Assembly (NCBI RefSeq): GCF_003201205.1
Contig: NZ_QICN01000011.1
Location: 1 to 64,000 of the forward strand
DNA from: Sinimarinibacterium flocculans
GTDB taxonomy: Bacteria > Pseudomonadota > Gammaproteobacteria > Nevskiales > Nevskiaceae
Length of the DNA: 64,000 nucleotides
Reading direction: 5' to 3'
Both the position numbers and the translations under genes were made by a program. Positions 47,902 through 57,185 of this stretch are shown here, one piece after another. How positions within the stretch are numbered: position 1 is the first letter of the stretch; every line of letters starts with the position of its first letter. The notes below the pieces were generated by a model that did no database searches, was not told the origin of the DNA, and saw only the letters and a program-made list of their open reading frames with translations.

Positions 47902-50900
47902 ATGGATCTCGACGCGCTGCGCGGACAGCTCGCCGCAGCGAAGGACACCCTGCTGCAGCGCGATGCCGCGCGTCTGGCCGCCCAGCTCGCACGTGCGAGG
48001 CCGCCGCGCTTCGACGCCGCGCGCTTCGAACGCGACGTGCAGCAGGCGCAGCTGAAGGCCGAGAACCGGCAGCGCCTGCGCCCGTCGCGGATCGACTATC
48101 CGGCCGAGCTGCCGGTCTCGCAGGCGCGCGAGGAACTGCTCGAAGCGATCCGCACGCATCAGGTCGTCGTCGTCTGCGGCGAGACCGGCTCCGGCAAGAC
48201 CACGCAGCTGCCCAAGCTGTGCCTGGAGCTCGGCCGCGGCACGCGCGGCCTGATCGGTCACACGCAGCCGCGACGGCTCGCCGCGCGCAGCGTGGCCCAC
48301 CGCATCGCCTCGGAGCTGGACTCGCCGCTCGGCGGGCTGGTCGGCTACGAAACGCGTTTCGACCGCCGCGTGTCGGAACAGTCCCTGGTCAAGTTGATGA
48401 CCGACGGCATCCTGCTCGCCGAGCTGGCGCGCGATCATCAGCTCAATGCCTACGACACGATCATCATCGACGAGGCGCACGAGCGCAGCCTCAACATCGA
48501 TTTTTTGCTCGGCTGGCTCAAGCGCATCCTGCCGCAGCGCCCGGACCTGAAGCTCATCGTCACCTCGGCCACGCTCGACCCCGAGCGACTGTCGCGACAC
48601 TTCAACGACGCGCCGATCCTGCAGGTTTCCGGCCGCACCTGGCCGGTCGAGATGCGCTACCGGCCGGCGGACGACGATGCCGATCTCGAAGGCGCGATCG
48701 CCGCGGCCGCCGAATCGCTGTGGCGCGGCTCGCCCCAGGGCGACATCCTGGTCTTCCTGCCGGGCGAGCGTGAAATCCGCGATGCCGCGCGCGTGCTCGA
48801 AGGACGATTCCCGCGTGCCGAGATCCTGCCGCTGTACTCGCGCCTCGCCGCGACCGCGCAGGACAAGGTCTTCGGTCGCAGCAGCAAGCCGCGCATCGTG
48901 CTCGCGACCAACGTTGCCGAGACCTCGCTGACGGTACCGGGCATCCGCTACGTGATCGACACCGGCATGGCGCGGCTCAACCGCTACGCGCCGCGCACCG
49001 GCGTGCAGCAACTGCAGATCGAGCCGGTGTCGCAGGCCGCCGCCAACCAGCGTGCCGGGCGCTGCGGTCGCCTCGGTCCGGGGATCTGCGTGCGGCTGTA
49101 CGCCGAGGACGACTTCGCCGCGCGGCCGCCGTTCACCGATCCCGAGATCAAGCGCGCCAATCTCGCGGGCGTGATCCTGCAGATGGCGGCGCTCGGCCTC
49201 GGTCGCGTCGACGAGTTCCCGTGGGTCGATCCGCCGGAAGGCCGGCACGTCGCCGAGGCCTACCGCGTGCTGCAGACGCTGGGCGCTTTCGACGACGGCG
49301 GACGTCTGACCGCGCTGGGCCGCGAGATCGCGCGCCTGCCGCTGGACCCGCGCGTCGCGCGCATTGCGCTCGCCGGCCGCGACAATGCCGCGCGCGAGGC
49401 GATCTTCGTGCTCGCAGCGGCGATGTCGGTGCAGGACCCGCACGAGGTACCGGCTGATGCCCAGGACGCCGCACGCCAGAAGCATGCGCAGTGGCGGCAC
49501 AGGCGCTCCGACTTCCTGTCGCTGCTGCTGCTGTGGCAGCGCTGGCGCGAATGGAGCGCCGCGCACTCGAACCGCCAGCTGCGCAAGCTGTGCCGCGAAC
49601 ACTACGTCTCGTTCCTGCGCATGGAGGAATGGGAGGCCGTGCACCGGCAGATCGTCGACCTGTTGCGCAAGCCCGGCGACGCGCCGCGACGCGCGCCGGA
49701 TGATGCTGCCGGCTGGACGGCCGAGTCGCTCGAGGCGCAGTACGCGCCCATCCACCAGGCACTGCTCGCCGGACTGATCGACCACATCGGCCAGAAGCTG
49801 CCGGAGTCCGGTGACTACCAGGGCCCCAAGGGCCGGCGTTTCTTCGTGCACCCGGGCTCGGCGCTCGCGAAGAAGACCCCACCGTGGATCATGAGCGCGC
49901 AGCTCGCGCAGACCTCGCGCCTGTTCGCGCGCACCAATGCCGCGATCGAACCGGCCTGGCTGGAGAGCGTCGGCGGTCACTTGGTCCAGCGCCGGCTCCT
50001 GCATCCGACCTGGAACGTCGAGCGCGGCGAGGTGTCCGCCACCGAGCACCTGACCCTGCTCGGCCTGCCGCTGCTGACGCGACCGCGTCACTACGGCTCG
50101 ACCCATCCGGCCGAGGCGCGCGAGATCTTCATCCGCGAAGCCCTGGTCGGCGGGCGCATGCAGCGCAAGCCGGCGTTTCTCGACCAGAACCTGCAGCTGG
50201 TCGATCAGATCCGCGACAAGGAAGCCCGCCTGCGCCGACCGGACCTGCTCGCGGACGACGCGCAGCTGTTCGCGTTCTACGACGCGCGCTTGGCGGCGGA
50301 CATCTGCACCACCGCGGCGCTCAAGCGCCTGCTCAAGGACCCGCGTCAGCGCAGCGCGACCGCGCGCCTGGCGATGACCGAGACCGATGCCCTGCGGCCC
50401 GGGGCCTCGACGGCCATCGAGGATCAGTTTCCGGATCATCTCGATATCGGCGGTGTGCGCATCGGGCTGTCGTATCACCACGAGCCCGGTGCCGAGCATG
50501 ACGGTGTCACCTTCCACATTCCGCTCGCCCAGGTCCATGCGCTGCAGGCGGCGGACTTCGACTGGCTGGTGCCGGGGCTGCTGGCGGCGCGGATCGAGGG
50601 CCTGATCCGTACGCTGCCCAACCGCCAGCGCCGCGCTTTCACCCCGGCCGCCGAGTTCGCGCAGGCCGCGGCGGCACGGCTCGAACCGCACGGCGGCGAT
50701 CTGCTCGCGCGCCTGTGCGCGGCGCTGACCGCGATGACCGGCGCTGCTGTGGCGCCGGAGGATTTCGACCCCGCCCGGCTCGATGCGCATCTGCGGCCGC
50801 GTTTCCAGCTCGAGGATGCGCAGGGCACGATCCTCGGAACTGCGGACTCGCTGTACGGGCTGCAGCACCGCCACCGCGACGCCGCGCGCACCGCCCTGAA

Positions 50901-51738
50901 CCGTGCGGCGGCCACCGATCCGGTGCTCGCCCGATGGAGCCGCCGCGAGATCACCGACTGGGATTTCGACGATCTGCCGGAACAGGTGCAACTGGCCTCG
51001 GGCGCACATGCGTGGCCGGGCCTGGCCGTCGACGGCACGCGGATCGACCTGCGTCTGTTCGAGTCGCCGGACGCCGCGCAGGCGGCGCATCGCGTCGGCG
51101 TGCGCGCCCTGCTGCTCGCCCGCATGCCCGACCGCTTGCGCGATCTCGGCAAGAGCGTGCGCAGCAAGCTCGGCATGCTCGCGCCGGCGTTCGCGCTGGA
51201 CATCGACGCAATCACGCAGCAGCTCGCCGCGCGCAGCGCCGAGTCCGTGCTGCTGCGCGACGGCGCGCCGCGCAGCCGTGCGGCGTTCCAGAGCGCTCTG
51301 GAGAGTCGCGGCGCATTCTCGATCGACGCGCAACGCCGGCTCGACGAGGTACAGAATTGGCTGAACAAGGCGCGCGAGCTGCGCGCGCGCCTGCGCAGCC
51401 TCGGCGAACGCTGGCCGGCATCGCTGGCCGACCTGCGCGGTCAGCTCGACAGCCTGTTCGCGGACGGCTTCGTCGCCGCGATTCCGGATGCGCAGTGGCC
51501 GCGCGTCGCGCTGTACCTGCGCGCCATCGACGTGCGCCTGGAACGGCTACCCAACAAGCCGGCGCGCGACGACGACCTCACCCGCCAGCTCGCACCGTTG
51601 TCGGCCCGCTTGCCGGCGCCGTTCCATGCGGCCCGCTGGGTCCTGGAGGAGTGGCGCATCGCCTTGTTTGCGCAGGAGTTGCGGGCGCAGGGCGGACCGA
51701 CGGCAAGCAAGGTCGACGACGCTTTGCGCCAGCCCTGA
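47902..51738 (+). CDS. hrpA: ATP-dependent RNA helicase HrpA
   Basis: 1278 residues from ATG 47902. DEAH-box helicase: motif I GETGSGKTTQLPK near 91, motif II DEAHERS, motif III SATLD, motif VI QRAGRCGRLGPG. Then the helicase-associated HA2/OB-fold domains and the long DUF3418 C-terminal part that marks HrpA (KLCREHYVSFLRMEEW ... RALQ). Length is typical of the family. The C-terminus ends 10 bases before the ccdA operator. Confidence 0.96.
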   Translation: MDLDALRGQLAAAKDTLLQRDAARLAAQLARARPPRFDAARFERDVQQAQLKAENRQRLRPSRIDYPAELPVSQAREELLEAIRTHQVVVVCGETGSGKTTQLPKLCLELGRGTRGLIGHTQPRRLAARSVAHRIASELDSPLGGLVGYETRFDRRVSEQSLVKLMTDGILLAELARDHQLNAYDTIIIDEAHERSLNIDFLLGWLKRILPQRPDLKLIVTSATLDPERLSRHFNDAPILQVSGRTWPVEMRYRPADDDADLEGAIAAAAESLWRGSPQGDILVFLPGEREIRDAARVLEGRFPRAEILPLYSRLAATAQDKVFGRSSKPRIVLATNVAETSLTVPGIRYVIDTGMARLNRYAPRTGVQQLQIEPVSQAAANQRAGRCGRLGPGICVRLYAEDDFAARPPFTDPEIKRANLAGVILQMAALGLGRVDEFPWVDPPEGRHVAEAYRVLQTLGAFDDGGRLTALGREIARLPLDPRVARIALAGRDNAAREAIFVLAAAMSVQDPHEVPADAQDAARQKHAQWRHRRSDFLSLLLLWQRWREWSAAHSNRQLRKLCREHYVSFLRMEEWEAVHRQIVDLLRKPGDAPRRAPDDAAGWTAESLEAQYAPIHQALLAGLIDHIGQKLPESGDYQGPKGRRFFVHPGSALAKKTPPWIMSAQLAQTSRLFARTNAAIEPAWLESVGGHLVQRRLLHPTWNVERGEVSATEHLTLLGLPLLTRPRHYGSTHPAEAREIFIREALVGGRMQRKPAFLDQNLQLVDQIRDKEARLRRPDLLADDAQLFAFYDARLAADICTTAALKRLLKDPRQRSATARLAMTETDALRPGASTAIEDQFPDHLDIGGVRIGLSYHHEPGAEHDGVTFHIPLAQVHALQAADFDWLVPGLLAARIEGLIRTLPNRQRRAFTPAAEFAQAAAARLEPHGGDLLARLCAALTAMTGAAVAPEDFDPARLDAHLRPRFQLEDAQGTILGTADSLYGLQHRHRDAARTALNRAAATDPVLARWSRREITDWDFDDLPEQVQLASGAHAWPGLAVDGTRIDLRLFESPDAAQAAHRVGVRALLLARMPDRLRDLGKSVRSKLGMLAPAFALDIDAITQQLAARSAESVLLRDGAPRSRAAFQSALESRGAFSIDAQRRLDEVQNWLNKARELRARLRSLGERWPASLADLRGQLDSLFADGFVAAIPDAQWPRVALYLRAIDVRLERLPNKPARDDDLTRQLAPLSARLPAPFHAARWVLEEWRIALFAQELRAQGGPTASKVDDALRQP

Positions 51739-51748
51739 ATGCGCCTTA

Positions 51749-51772
51749 CCATGCGCATACATATGCGCATGG
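51749..51772. promoter_or_regulatory. Operator palindrome of ccdAB
   Basis: CCATGCGCATA-CA-TATGCGCATGG is a perfect inverted repeat of 11-bp arms around 2 bases. It overlaps the GGAG ribosome site (51771-51774) of ccdA. Position and symmetry fit CcdA/CcdAB autorepression. Confidence 0.75.
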
Positions 51773-51780
51773 AGCCCGGC

Positions 51781-52014
51781 ATGACGTCGTCGACAGCAAA
51801 GCAACGACTGAACCTGACGGTGCGAGCCGACATGGTGCAGTACGCGCGTCAGGCCAAGCTGAATCTATCGCAGGTTCTCGAAGAAACCCTGCTGCAGCGG
51901 CAACGCGAGGAGGCGGCGCGGCGCTGGCAGGAAGAGAACCGCGAGGCCATCGAGTACCACCGGCAACGCATCGCGCGCGATGGCATGTTGAACAAGGATC
52001 TGATCGCGTTCTGA
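51781..52014 (+). CDS. ccdA: CcdA-family antitoxin
   Basis: 77 residues from ATG 51781 with GGAG six bases upstream; ATG codons further up lie inside the operator. The N-terminal ribbon-helix-helix reads KQRLNLTVRADMVQYARQAKLNLSQVLEETLLQR. The C-terminal flexible tail (EENREAIEYHRQRIARDGMLNKDLIAF) is the CcdB-binding and protease-sensitive part; the ending LxxDxIAF is typical. First gene of the pair. Confidence 0.92.
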   Translation: MTSSTAKQRLNLTVRADMVQYARQAKLNLSQVLEETLLQRQREEAARRWQEENREAIEYHRQRIARDGMLNKDLIAF

Positions 52015-52019
52015 CGCGG

Positions 52020-52328
52020 ATGGCTCAATACAAGGTCTATCGCAATCGCCGACCCAGTCGAGGCGAAATCCCGTTCCTGCTCGACGTGCAATCGAATCTG
52101 GTCACGACCTCCTCGCGTATTGTCGTGCCGTTGGTGCGCAGGAGCGGTTACGAGATGCTGTACTCGCGGCTGAACCTCGAATTGACGGTTGATGGTGCGG
52201 CGGTTGTGGCGTCCTTTTCCGACCTTGCTGCACTCGACGAGCGCGAGTTGAACGAAGTGGTTGCCGACTTGTCCGATCGGCGCGACGAAATCCTCGCGGC
52301 CGTCGACTTCCTGTTCACTGGACACTGA
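52020..52328 (+). CDS. ccdB: CcdB-family toxin
   Basis: 102 residues, 5 bases after ccdA. The N-terminus MAQYKVYRNRRPSRGEIPFLLDVQSNLVTTSSRIVVPLV fits CcdB, and the C-terminal helix ILAAVDFLFTGH supplies the Trp/Gly-Ile-type end but as LFTGH instead of the WGI of F-plasmid CcdB. CcdB poisons DNA gyrase. Chromosomal copies are often less toxic; this one is full length. Confidence 0.9.
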   Translation: MAQYKVYRNRRPSRGEIPFLLDVQSNLVTTSSRIVVPLVRRSGYEMLYSRLNLELTVDGAAVVASFSDLAALDERELNEVVADLSDRRDEILAAVDFLFTGH

Positions 52329-52333
52329 AACGC

Positions 52334-53062
52334 TTGAACACCATCCCTTCCGCCGACCGCCTCATCGTCGCCCTCGACGTTCCCACCGCCGACGCCGCGC
52401 GCGCGCAGGTGAACACGCTCGGCGATGCCGTGCGCTTCTACAAGATCGGCATGGAACTGCTGATGGCGCCCGGCTTCTTCGAGCTGCTCGAATGGCTGAA
52501 GGTGCAGGACAGGAAGGTCTTCGTCGATCTGAAGTTCTTCGACATCCCGGAAACCGTCGCGCGCGCGGTGCGCAACCTGGCCGAACGCGGCGCCGACTTC
52601 TGCACGATCCACGGCAACCAGTCGATCATGGAGGCCGCCGCCAAGGCGAAGTCCGGCACGCTGAAGGTGCTCGCGGTCACCGCATTGACCAGTCTCGACC
52701 GGGGCGACCTGAACGATCTGGGCTTCGCGTGCGATGTGGCCGACCTCGTGCTGTCGCGTGCGCGCCGGGCGCTTGCGGCCGGCTGCGACGGCGTCGTCTC
52801 GTCGGGCCTCGAAGTCGAACGCCTGCGCCGCGAAGCGCCGCGCGAACTGATCTGCGTGACGCCGGGCATCCGGCCGGTGGAGAACCGCGTCGAGGCCGAC
52901 CAGAAGCGCATCATGACGCCGGCGGCCGCCATCGCCGCGGGCGCCGACTACCTGGTCGTCGGCCGTCCGATCCGCGACGCGGCCGATCCGCGCGCGATAG
53001 CACTGGCGATTCAGGCCGAGATTGCCGCGGCCGTTCAGGCACGCGCTGGGAACACGCTCTAA
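52334..53062 (+). CDS. pyrF: Orotidine 5'-phosphate decarboxylase
   Basis: 242 residues from TTG 52334, five bases after the ccdB stop; no better ATG precedes ALDVPT. Signature VFVDLKFFDIPETV carries the catalytic Asp-Lys-Asp, LIVALDVPT starts the barrel and DYLVVGRPIRDAADP binds phosphate. Last step of UMP synthesis. The TTG start and missing strong ribosome site suggest low or coupled translation with ccdB. Confidence 0.95.
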   Translation: MNTIPSADRLIVALDVPTADAARAQVNTLGDAVRFYKIGMELLMAPGFFELLEWLKVQDRKVFVDLKFFDIPETVARAVRNLAERGADFCTIHGNQSIMEAAAKAKSGTLKVLAVTALTSLDRGDLNDLGFACDVADLVLSRARRALAAGCDGVVSSGLEVERLRREAPRELICVTPGIRPVENRVEADQKRIMTPAAAIAAGADYLVVGRPIRDAADPRAIALAIQAEIAAAVQARAGNTL

Positions 53063-53093
53063 GCTAGGCCGATGATCAACGAAACGAACTGCC

Positions 53094-53149
53094 CTGCTTG
53101 TTTGGAAAGTCGGCGCCATGGATGGCGCCGGCTTGTATAGGACGTACAC
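53094..53149 (+). repeat. 56-bp dispersed repeat, copy 2, forming the hemE leader
   Basis: 52 of 56 bases equal copy 1 at 27657-27712. Holds the hairpin CGGCGCCAT-GG-ATGGCGCCG (53111-53130) and ends TATAGGACGTACAC directly before the GTG of hemE, so its AGGAC is the ribosome site. Confidence 0.85.
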
Positions 53150-54199
53150 GTGGACAACGATCGTTTCCTGCGTGCGCTCCGGCGCCAGCCCGTCGACCGC
53201 ACCCCCTTGTGGATGATGCGCCAGGCCGGCCGCTACCTGCCGGAGTACAAGGCCACCCGCGCGCGCGCCGGTGACTTCATGAGCCTGTGCCGCAGCCCGG
53301 AACTGTGCTGCGAGGTCACGCTGCAACCGCTCGACCGCTTCGGTCTCGATGCCGCGATCCTGTTCTCCGACATCCTCACCGTGCCCGATGCGATGGGGCT
53401 GGGGCTGCGCTTCGTCGAAGGGGAGGGGCCGGTGTTCGATCGCCCGGTGCGCGACGCGCACGCCATCGAGGCGCTCGGCGTGCCCGATCCGGAAACCGAG
53501 CTGCGCTACGTGATGGACGCGGTGCGCACGATCCGCGGCGCGCTCGGTTCGCGACTACCGCTGATCGGCTTCGCCGGCAGCCCGTGGACGCTGGCCACCT
53601 ACATGATCGAAGGTGCCGGCGGCTCGGACTTCCACACGATCAAGCGCATGGCCTACGACGCGCCGGAGGCACTCGACAGCCTGCTGGCCAAGCTCGCCGC
53701 ATCGGTGAGCCTCTACCTCGAAGCGCAGCAGCGCGCCGGCGCCGACGCGCTGATGATCTTCGACACCTGGGGTGGCGTGCTGTCGCCGGCCGACTACGTG
53801 CAGTTCTCGCTCGAACCGATGGCGCGCATCGTCGAACACCTCAAGCGCGTGGCCCCCGAGACGCCGGTGATCCTGTTCACCAAGAACGGCGGCCAGCACC
53901 TCGAGGCGATGGCCGAAACCGGCTGCGACGCGCTCGGCCTCGACTGGACGACCGACCTCGGCAGCGCGCGGTCACGCGTCGGTACGCGCGTCGCCCTGCA
54001 GGGCAACCTCGACCCGACCTGGCTGCTGGCGCAGCCCGCGCGCATCGAGGCCGCCGTCGCCCGCGTGCTCGACAGCTACGGCAAGGGCCCCGGCCACGTA
54101 TTCAACCTCGGCCACGGCATCCTGCAGCAGACGCCGCCCGAGCATGCCGCCGCGATGATCGAGGCGGTGCGCAACCTGAGCCCGGCGTTCCACGCCTAG
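53150..54199 (+). CDS. hemE: Uroporphyrinogen decarboxylase
   Basis: 349 residues from GTG 53150. Signatures [15 protein letters not shown] (residues about 22-36) and [20 protein letters not shown], and [15 protein letters not shown]; the C-terminus has [14 protein letters not shown]. Decarboxylates uroporphyrinogen III to coproporphyrinogen III in haem synthesis. The start and ribosome site come from the dispersed repeat immediately upstream. Confidence 0.96.
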   Translation: MDNDRFLRALRRQPVDRTPLWMMRQAGRYLPEYKATRARAGDFMSLCRSPELCCEVTLQPLDRFGLDAAILFSDILTVPDAMGLGLRFVEGEGPVFDRPVRDAHAIEALGVPDPETELRYVMDAVRTIRGALGSRLPLIGFAGSPWTLATYMIEGAGGSDFHTIKRMAYDAPEALDSLLAKLAASVSLYLEAQQRAGADALMIFDTWGGVLSPADYVQFSLEPMARIVEHLKRVAPETPVILFTKNGGQHLEAMAETGCDALGLDWTTDLGSARSRVGTRVALQGNLDPTWLLAQPARIEAAVARVLDSYGKGPGHVFNLGHGILQQTPPEHAAAMIEAVRNLSPAFHA

Positions 54200-54219
54200 C
54201 GCCTGCCCGGAGTACCGCG

Positions 54220-55152
54220 ATGCTCTCGGTGATCTTCCCGCCCAGTGCCATCGGCGTTCTCACGGTGGTCGCGATGATCGGCTGGATGACCACCTGCTTT
54301 CTCCTGCTGTCGCCGGCCATCCTGCTCAAGCTGGTTCCCTACCGGCCGCTGCAACGCGCCTGCGCGCACTACTGCATCTGGATCGCCACCAACTGGGTGC
54401 GCAACAACAAGCTGCTGTTCCGCTTGCTGCATGCCGAGCAGTGGGAGGTGGACCTGCGCGCACAGCTTGAGCCCGGCAGGAACTACCTGGTGATCAGCAA
54501 CCACCAGTCCTGGGCGGACATCGTCGTGCTGTTCGACCTGCTGCACGCGCGTGCGCCGTTTCCCCGCTTCTTCCTGAAGTGGGAACTCATCTACGTGCCC
54601 GTCATCGGCCTCGCCTGCTGGGCGATGGATTTTCCTTTCATGCGCCGTCACGACCGGCGTGCGCTGCAGGCCCATCCGGAACTGCGTCACCAGGACCTCG
54701 AAACCACGCGCCGTGCCTGCGAGCTGTACAGGACCGAGCCGGTCACGGTGATCAACTTCCTCGAAGGCACGCGCTTCACCGAAACCAAGCGCGTCGCGCG
54801 CCAGTCGCCCTATCGCCATCTGCTGCGGCCCAAGGCCGGCGGCATGAGCTTCACGCTCAACGCGATGGGCGAGCAGTTTGCCGGCGTCATCGACGTGACC
54901 ATCGCCTACCGGCCGACGCCCAAGCCGCTGCTGTGGAGCTTCGCCTGCGGCGAACAGGACCAGCTCGCGATTCACGCCGACGTGCTGCCGATTCCGCCGG
55001 ATCTGCTGCACGGCGATTACGAGAACGATGCGGAGTTCCGCCAGCGCTTCCAAACCTGGATCAACGGCGTCTGGGCACGCAAGGACGCGCGCCTCGACCG
55101 CATGAGCAATGCGCGACCGGCGCTGCAGGCGCAGCGACCGGCGCACCCCTGA
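54220..55152 (+). CDS. PlsC-type acyltransferase (YihG-like)
   Basis: 310 residues from ATG 54220. One or two N-terminal membrane helices, then the acyltransferase block: NHQSWAD (the H-x4-D motif) near 92-98, FFLKWELIYVPVIGLACWAMDFPFMRR, and FLEGTRFT (motif III) near 185. This fits the YihG/LCLAT-like branch of 1-acylglycerol-3-phosphate acyltransferases. Inner membrane, phospholipid acylation. 20 bases after hemE. Confidence 0.9.
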   Translation: MLSVIFPPSAIGVLTVVAMIGWMTTCFLLLSPAILLKLVPYRPLQRACAHYCIWIATNWVRNNKLLFRLLHAEQWEVDLRAQLEPGRNYLVISNHQSWADIVVLFDLLHARAPFPRFFLKWELIYVPVIGLACWAMDFPFMRRHDRRALQAHPELRHQDLETTRRACELYRTEPVTVINFLEGTRFTETKRVARQSPYRHLLRPKAGGMSFTLNAMGEQFAGVIDVTIAYRPTPKPLLWSFACGEQDQLAIHADVLPIPPDLLHGDYENDAEFRQRFQTWINGVWARKDARLDRMSNARPALQAQRPAHP

Positions 55153-55158
55153 CCGCCG

Positions 55159-56223
55159 TTACCTGAGCTTGAACTGGACGGTGTAGCGCCCGGTCGTCTC
55201 GACCGGTTCGCCATCCTCCGTCGCCGGCTGGAAGCGGGCCTGCGATGCGGCTCTGAGCGCGGCAGCGTCGAACACGCCGGGCGGCGACGAATCGACGACC
55301 CGTGCGCCGATGACCTTGCCCGTGGGCCCGACGGTGAGCTCCAGTTCGACATAGCCCTGCTGCCCGCGCCGGATCGCTGCTTGCGGATACGTGGGCGCGA
55401 CGCGTTTGATGGGCTTGAGCTCGGTCAGCGTCTTCGGCGCCCGTGGAATCAGCCGATAACGCTCGTCGAGCAGGCCGGCCGCACGCGCCTGCTCCAGCAT
55501 CGGCCGGTGCGCATCGACGCCCGACAGCGTTGCGAGATAGTCGTTGACGAGCGCCTGCAGACCGGCGCTCGGCCCCGGTGTCTGGGCATAACGCAGCACC
55601 CGCACCGCGCAGGACGCCGCCGGCTCGCCGGCGCAGTCGTGCGCGAGTGCCGCCCGCATCCATCCGATCCCTTCGGCGTCGTCGGCGGGCTCGGCTGCGT
55701 CGATCTGCACCAGCGCAGCGCCGGTGTCGTCCAGGTGCACATAGGCCTCGGCGAGCAGATAGCGGTAGGTATCGGGTACCGCACGGCATTGCTGCTCGAC
55801 CACGGGCCGCAGTGCCTCGACCACCTCCGGCCAGCGCTGCGAATCGCGCGCGAGCTGGGCGAGAACGGCACGCATCTGATTGATGCGCGCGCCCTCCACA
55901 TACTCGTTCCGCAACACCCGGTGCGCCTGCTCTGCCGTGAGCTCGGCACGGCCGTCGTCCATATAGCGCCATGCCCGTTCGAAGGCCAGTACGCCATCGA
56001 GATAGCTGCCTGTCGGCGCCGCTTCGGCCATCGTTTCGAGTTCGGCGATCGCCTCGACGGTCGGCCGCGCCCGCGTGGCGGAAATGCGCTGCTCGACCTC
56101 GGCTTCGAGCGCCTGCCCGCGCCCCGCCTGTGGCGGATTGCAGGTGTACGGCGGCAGCTCGCCGGCGTGCGCCAGGACACCGATCACGGCCGGTAACGCG
56201 AACACCCATCGCATCCGCTTCAT
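55159..56223 (-). CDS. Exported protein with C-terminal TonB domain
   Basis: 354 residues from ATG 56223 (GGGAG upstream), signal MKRMRWVFALPAVIGVLAHAG. The middle (~30-260) is helical and TPR-like (QAHRVLRNEYVEGARINQMRAVLAQLARDSQRW ...). The last 80 residues form a TonB C-terminal domain (APTYPQAAIRRGQQGYVELELTVGPTGKVIGARVVDSSPPGVFDAAAL). There is no Pro-rich linker or membrane anchor, so it is not a standard energy-coupling TonB; more like the secreted TonB-domain proteins common in xanthomonads. Confidence 0.75.
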   Translation of the reverse strand: MKRMRWVFALPAVIGVLAHAGELPPYTCNPPQAGRGQALEAEVEQRISATRARPTVEAIAELETMAEAAPTGSYLDGVLAFERAWRYMDDGRAELTAEQAHRVLRNEYVEGARINQMRAVLAQLARDSQRWPEVVEALRPVVEQQCRAVPDTYRYLLAEAYVHLDDTGAALVQIDAAEPADDAEGIGWMRAALAHDCAGEPAASCAVRVLRYAQTPGPSAGLQALVNDYLATLSGVDAHRPMLEQARAAGLLDERYRLIPRAPKTLTELKPIKRVAPTYPQAAIRRGQQGYVELELTVGPTGKVIGARVVDSSPPGVFDAAALRAASQARFQPATEDGEPVETTGRYTVQFKLR

Positions 56224-56269
56224 GCACCGCTCCCTTGGCTGCTCATGCTCGGCAGCTTCTGCGGACATC

Positions 56270-57181
56270 TTATCCTGAGGAATGCCCCGGGCGCCGCGCC
56301 CAGTACCGTGCCAACAGGCCACCGGTGATCAGGTGCCAGATGCCCCACCAGGCGACCACCAGGGCCATGCCGCCGAGGTTCTGGAAGTAGGTGAAGATCA
56401 GCGTCAACCCGAGCGCGGTGTTGTGGATGCCGGTCTCGAAGGTGATCGCACGGCGCTCGGCGGTCCCGGTACGCAGCAGGGTCGCCACCGAGAAGCCGGT
56501 CGCCAGCGCCAGCGCGTTGTGGATCAGCACGAGCACGAAGATCCCGGTCAGCGCCTGCCAGAAGATGGCGTGGTTCGCCGCGACCGCGAGGACGACGAAC
56601 GCGAAGAAGACGACGAGCCCGAAGCGCTTGAGCGGCTGCCGCATCCGGGCTGCGAGTGCCGGACGGCGCTCGGCCAGCATCATCCCGACGAACAGGGGGA
56701 TCACCAGCGCGAGCACGATCGTGCCGACCAGTTCGCTGTACGGGACCGCGACATCGCGCATCGCGTCGCGTGTCACCGGATGCAGGCTGCCGAGCACGCC
56801 GAAGATCATCGGCGTGCTCGCCGGCGCGACCAGGCTCGAGATCGTCGTCATCGCCATCGACAGGCTGGTGCGTCCGCCGGCCCAGTGGGTCAACACGTTG
56901 GACATGTTGCCGCCGGGGCAGGCGGCGGTCAGCATCAGGCCGAGTGCGATGCTCGGGGCGGGCTTGGCAATACCGACCAGCAGCAGGGTCAGCAACGGCA
57001 GTGCGACGAGCTGGGACGACAGCCCGATCAGCACCAGCCGCGGCTCGCGCAGCAGTTGACGAAAGTCGGACAGGCGCAGCTCCAGCGCGACGCCGAAGAC
57101 GACGACCGCCAGGATCGCCTGCAGCACCAGCGCGGCATCGGGGCTGAAACTCAGTTGTATCTGGTCGATCTCGCTGGGCAT
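56270..57181 (-). CDS. Bile acid:sodium symporter (BASS) family transporter
   Basis: 303 residues from ATG 57181, about nine or ten helices. Family hallmarks: LMLTAACPGGNMSNVLTHWAGGRTSLSMAMTTISSLVAP (first crossover with the Na-site Gly/Asn motif) and ITFETGIHNTALGLTLI (second). Substrate not predictable; family members move bile acids, pyruvate, pantoate, arsenite relatives. 4 bases after the TauE/SafE gene. Confidence 0.88.
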   Translation of the reverse strand: MPSEIDQIQLSFSPDAALVLQAILAVVVFGVALELRLSDFRQLLREPRLVLIGLSSQLVALPLLTLLLVGIAKPAPSIALGLMLTAACPGGNMSNVLTHWAGGRTSLSMAMTTISSLVAPASTPMIFGVLGSLHPVTRDAMRDVAVPYSELVGTIVLALVIPLFVGMMLAERRPALAARMRQPLKRFGLVVFFAFVVLAVAANHAIFWQALTGIFVLVLIHNALALATGFSVATLLRTGTAERRAITFETGIHNTALGLTLIFTYFQNLGGMALVVAWWGIWHLITGGLLARYWARRPGHSSG

Positions 57182-57185
57182 CGGC

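Noticed and set aside
47584-51333. A 1249-residue minus-strand frame over hrpA
   Set aside because: Antisense of a conserved helicase, no recognisable domain, composition typical of GC-skew shadows.
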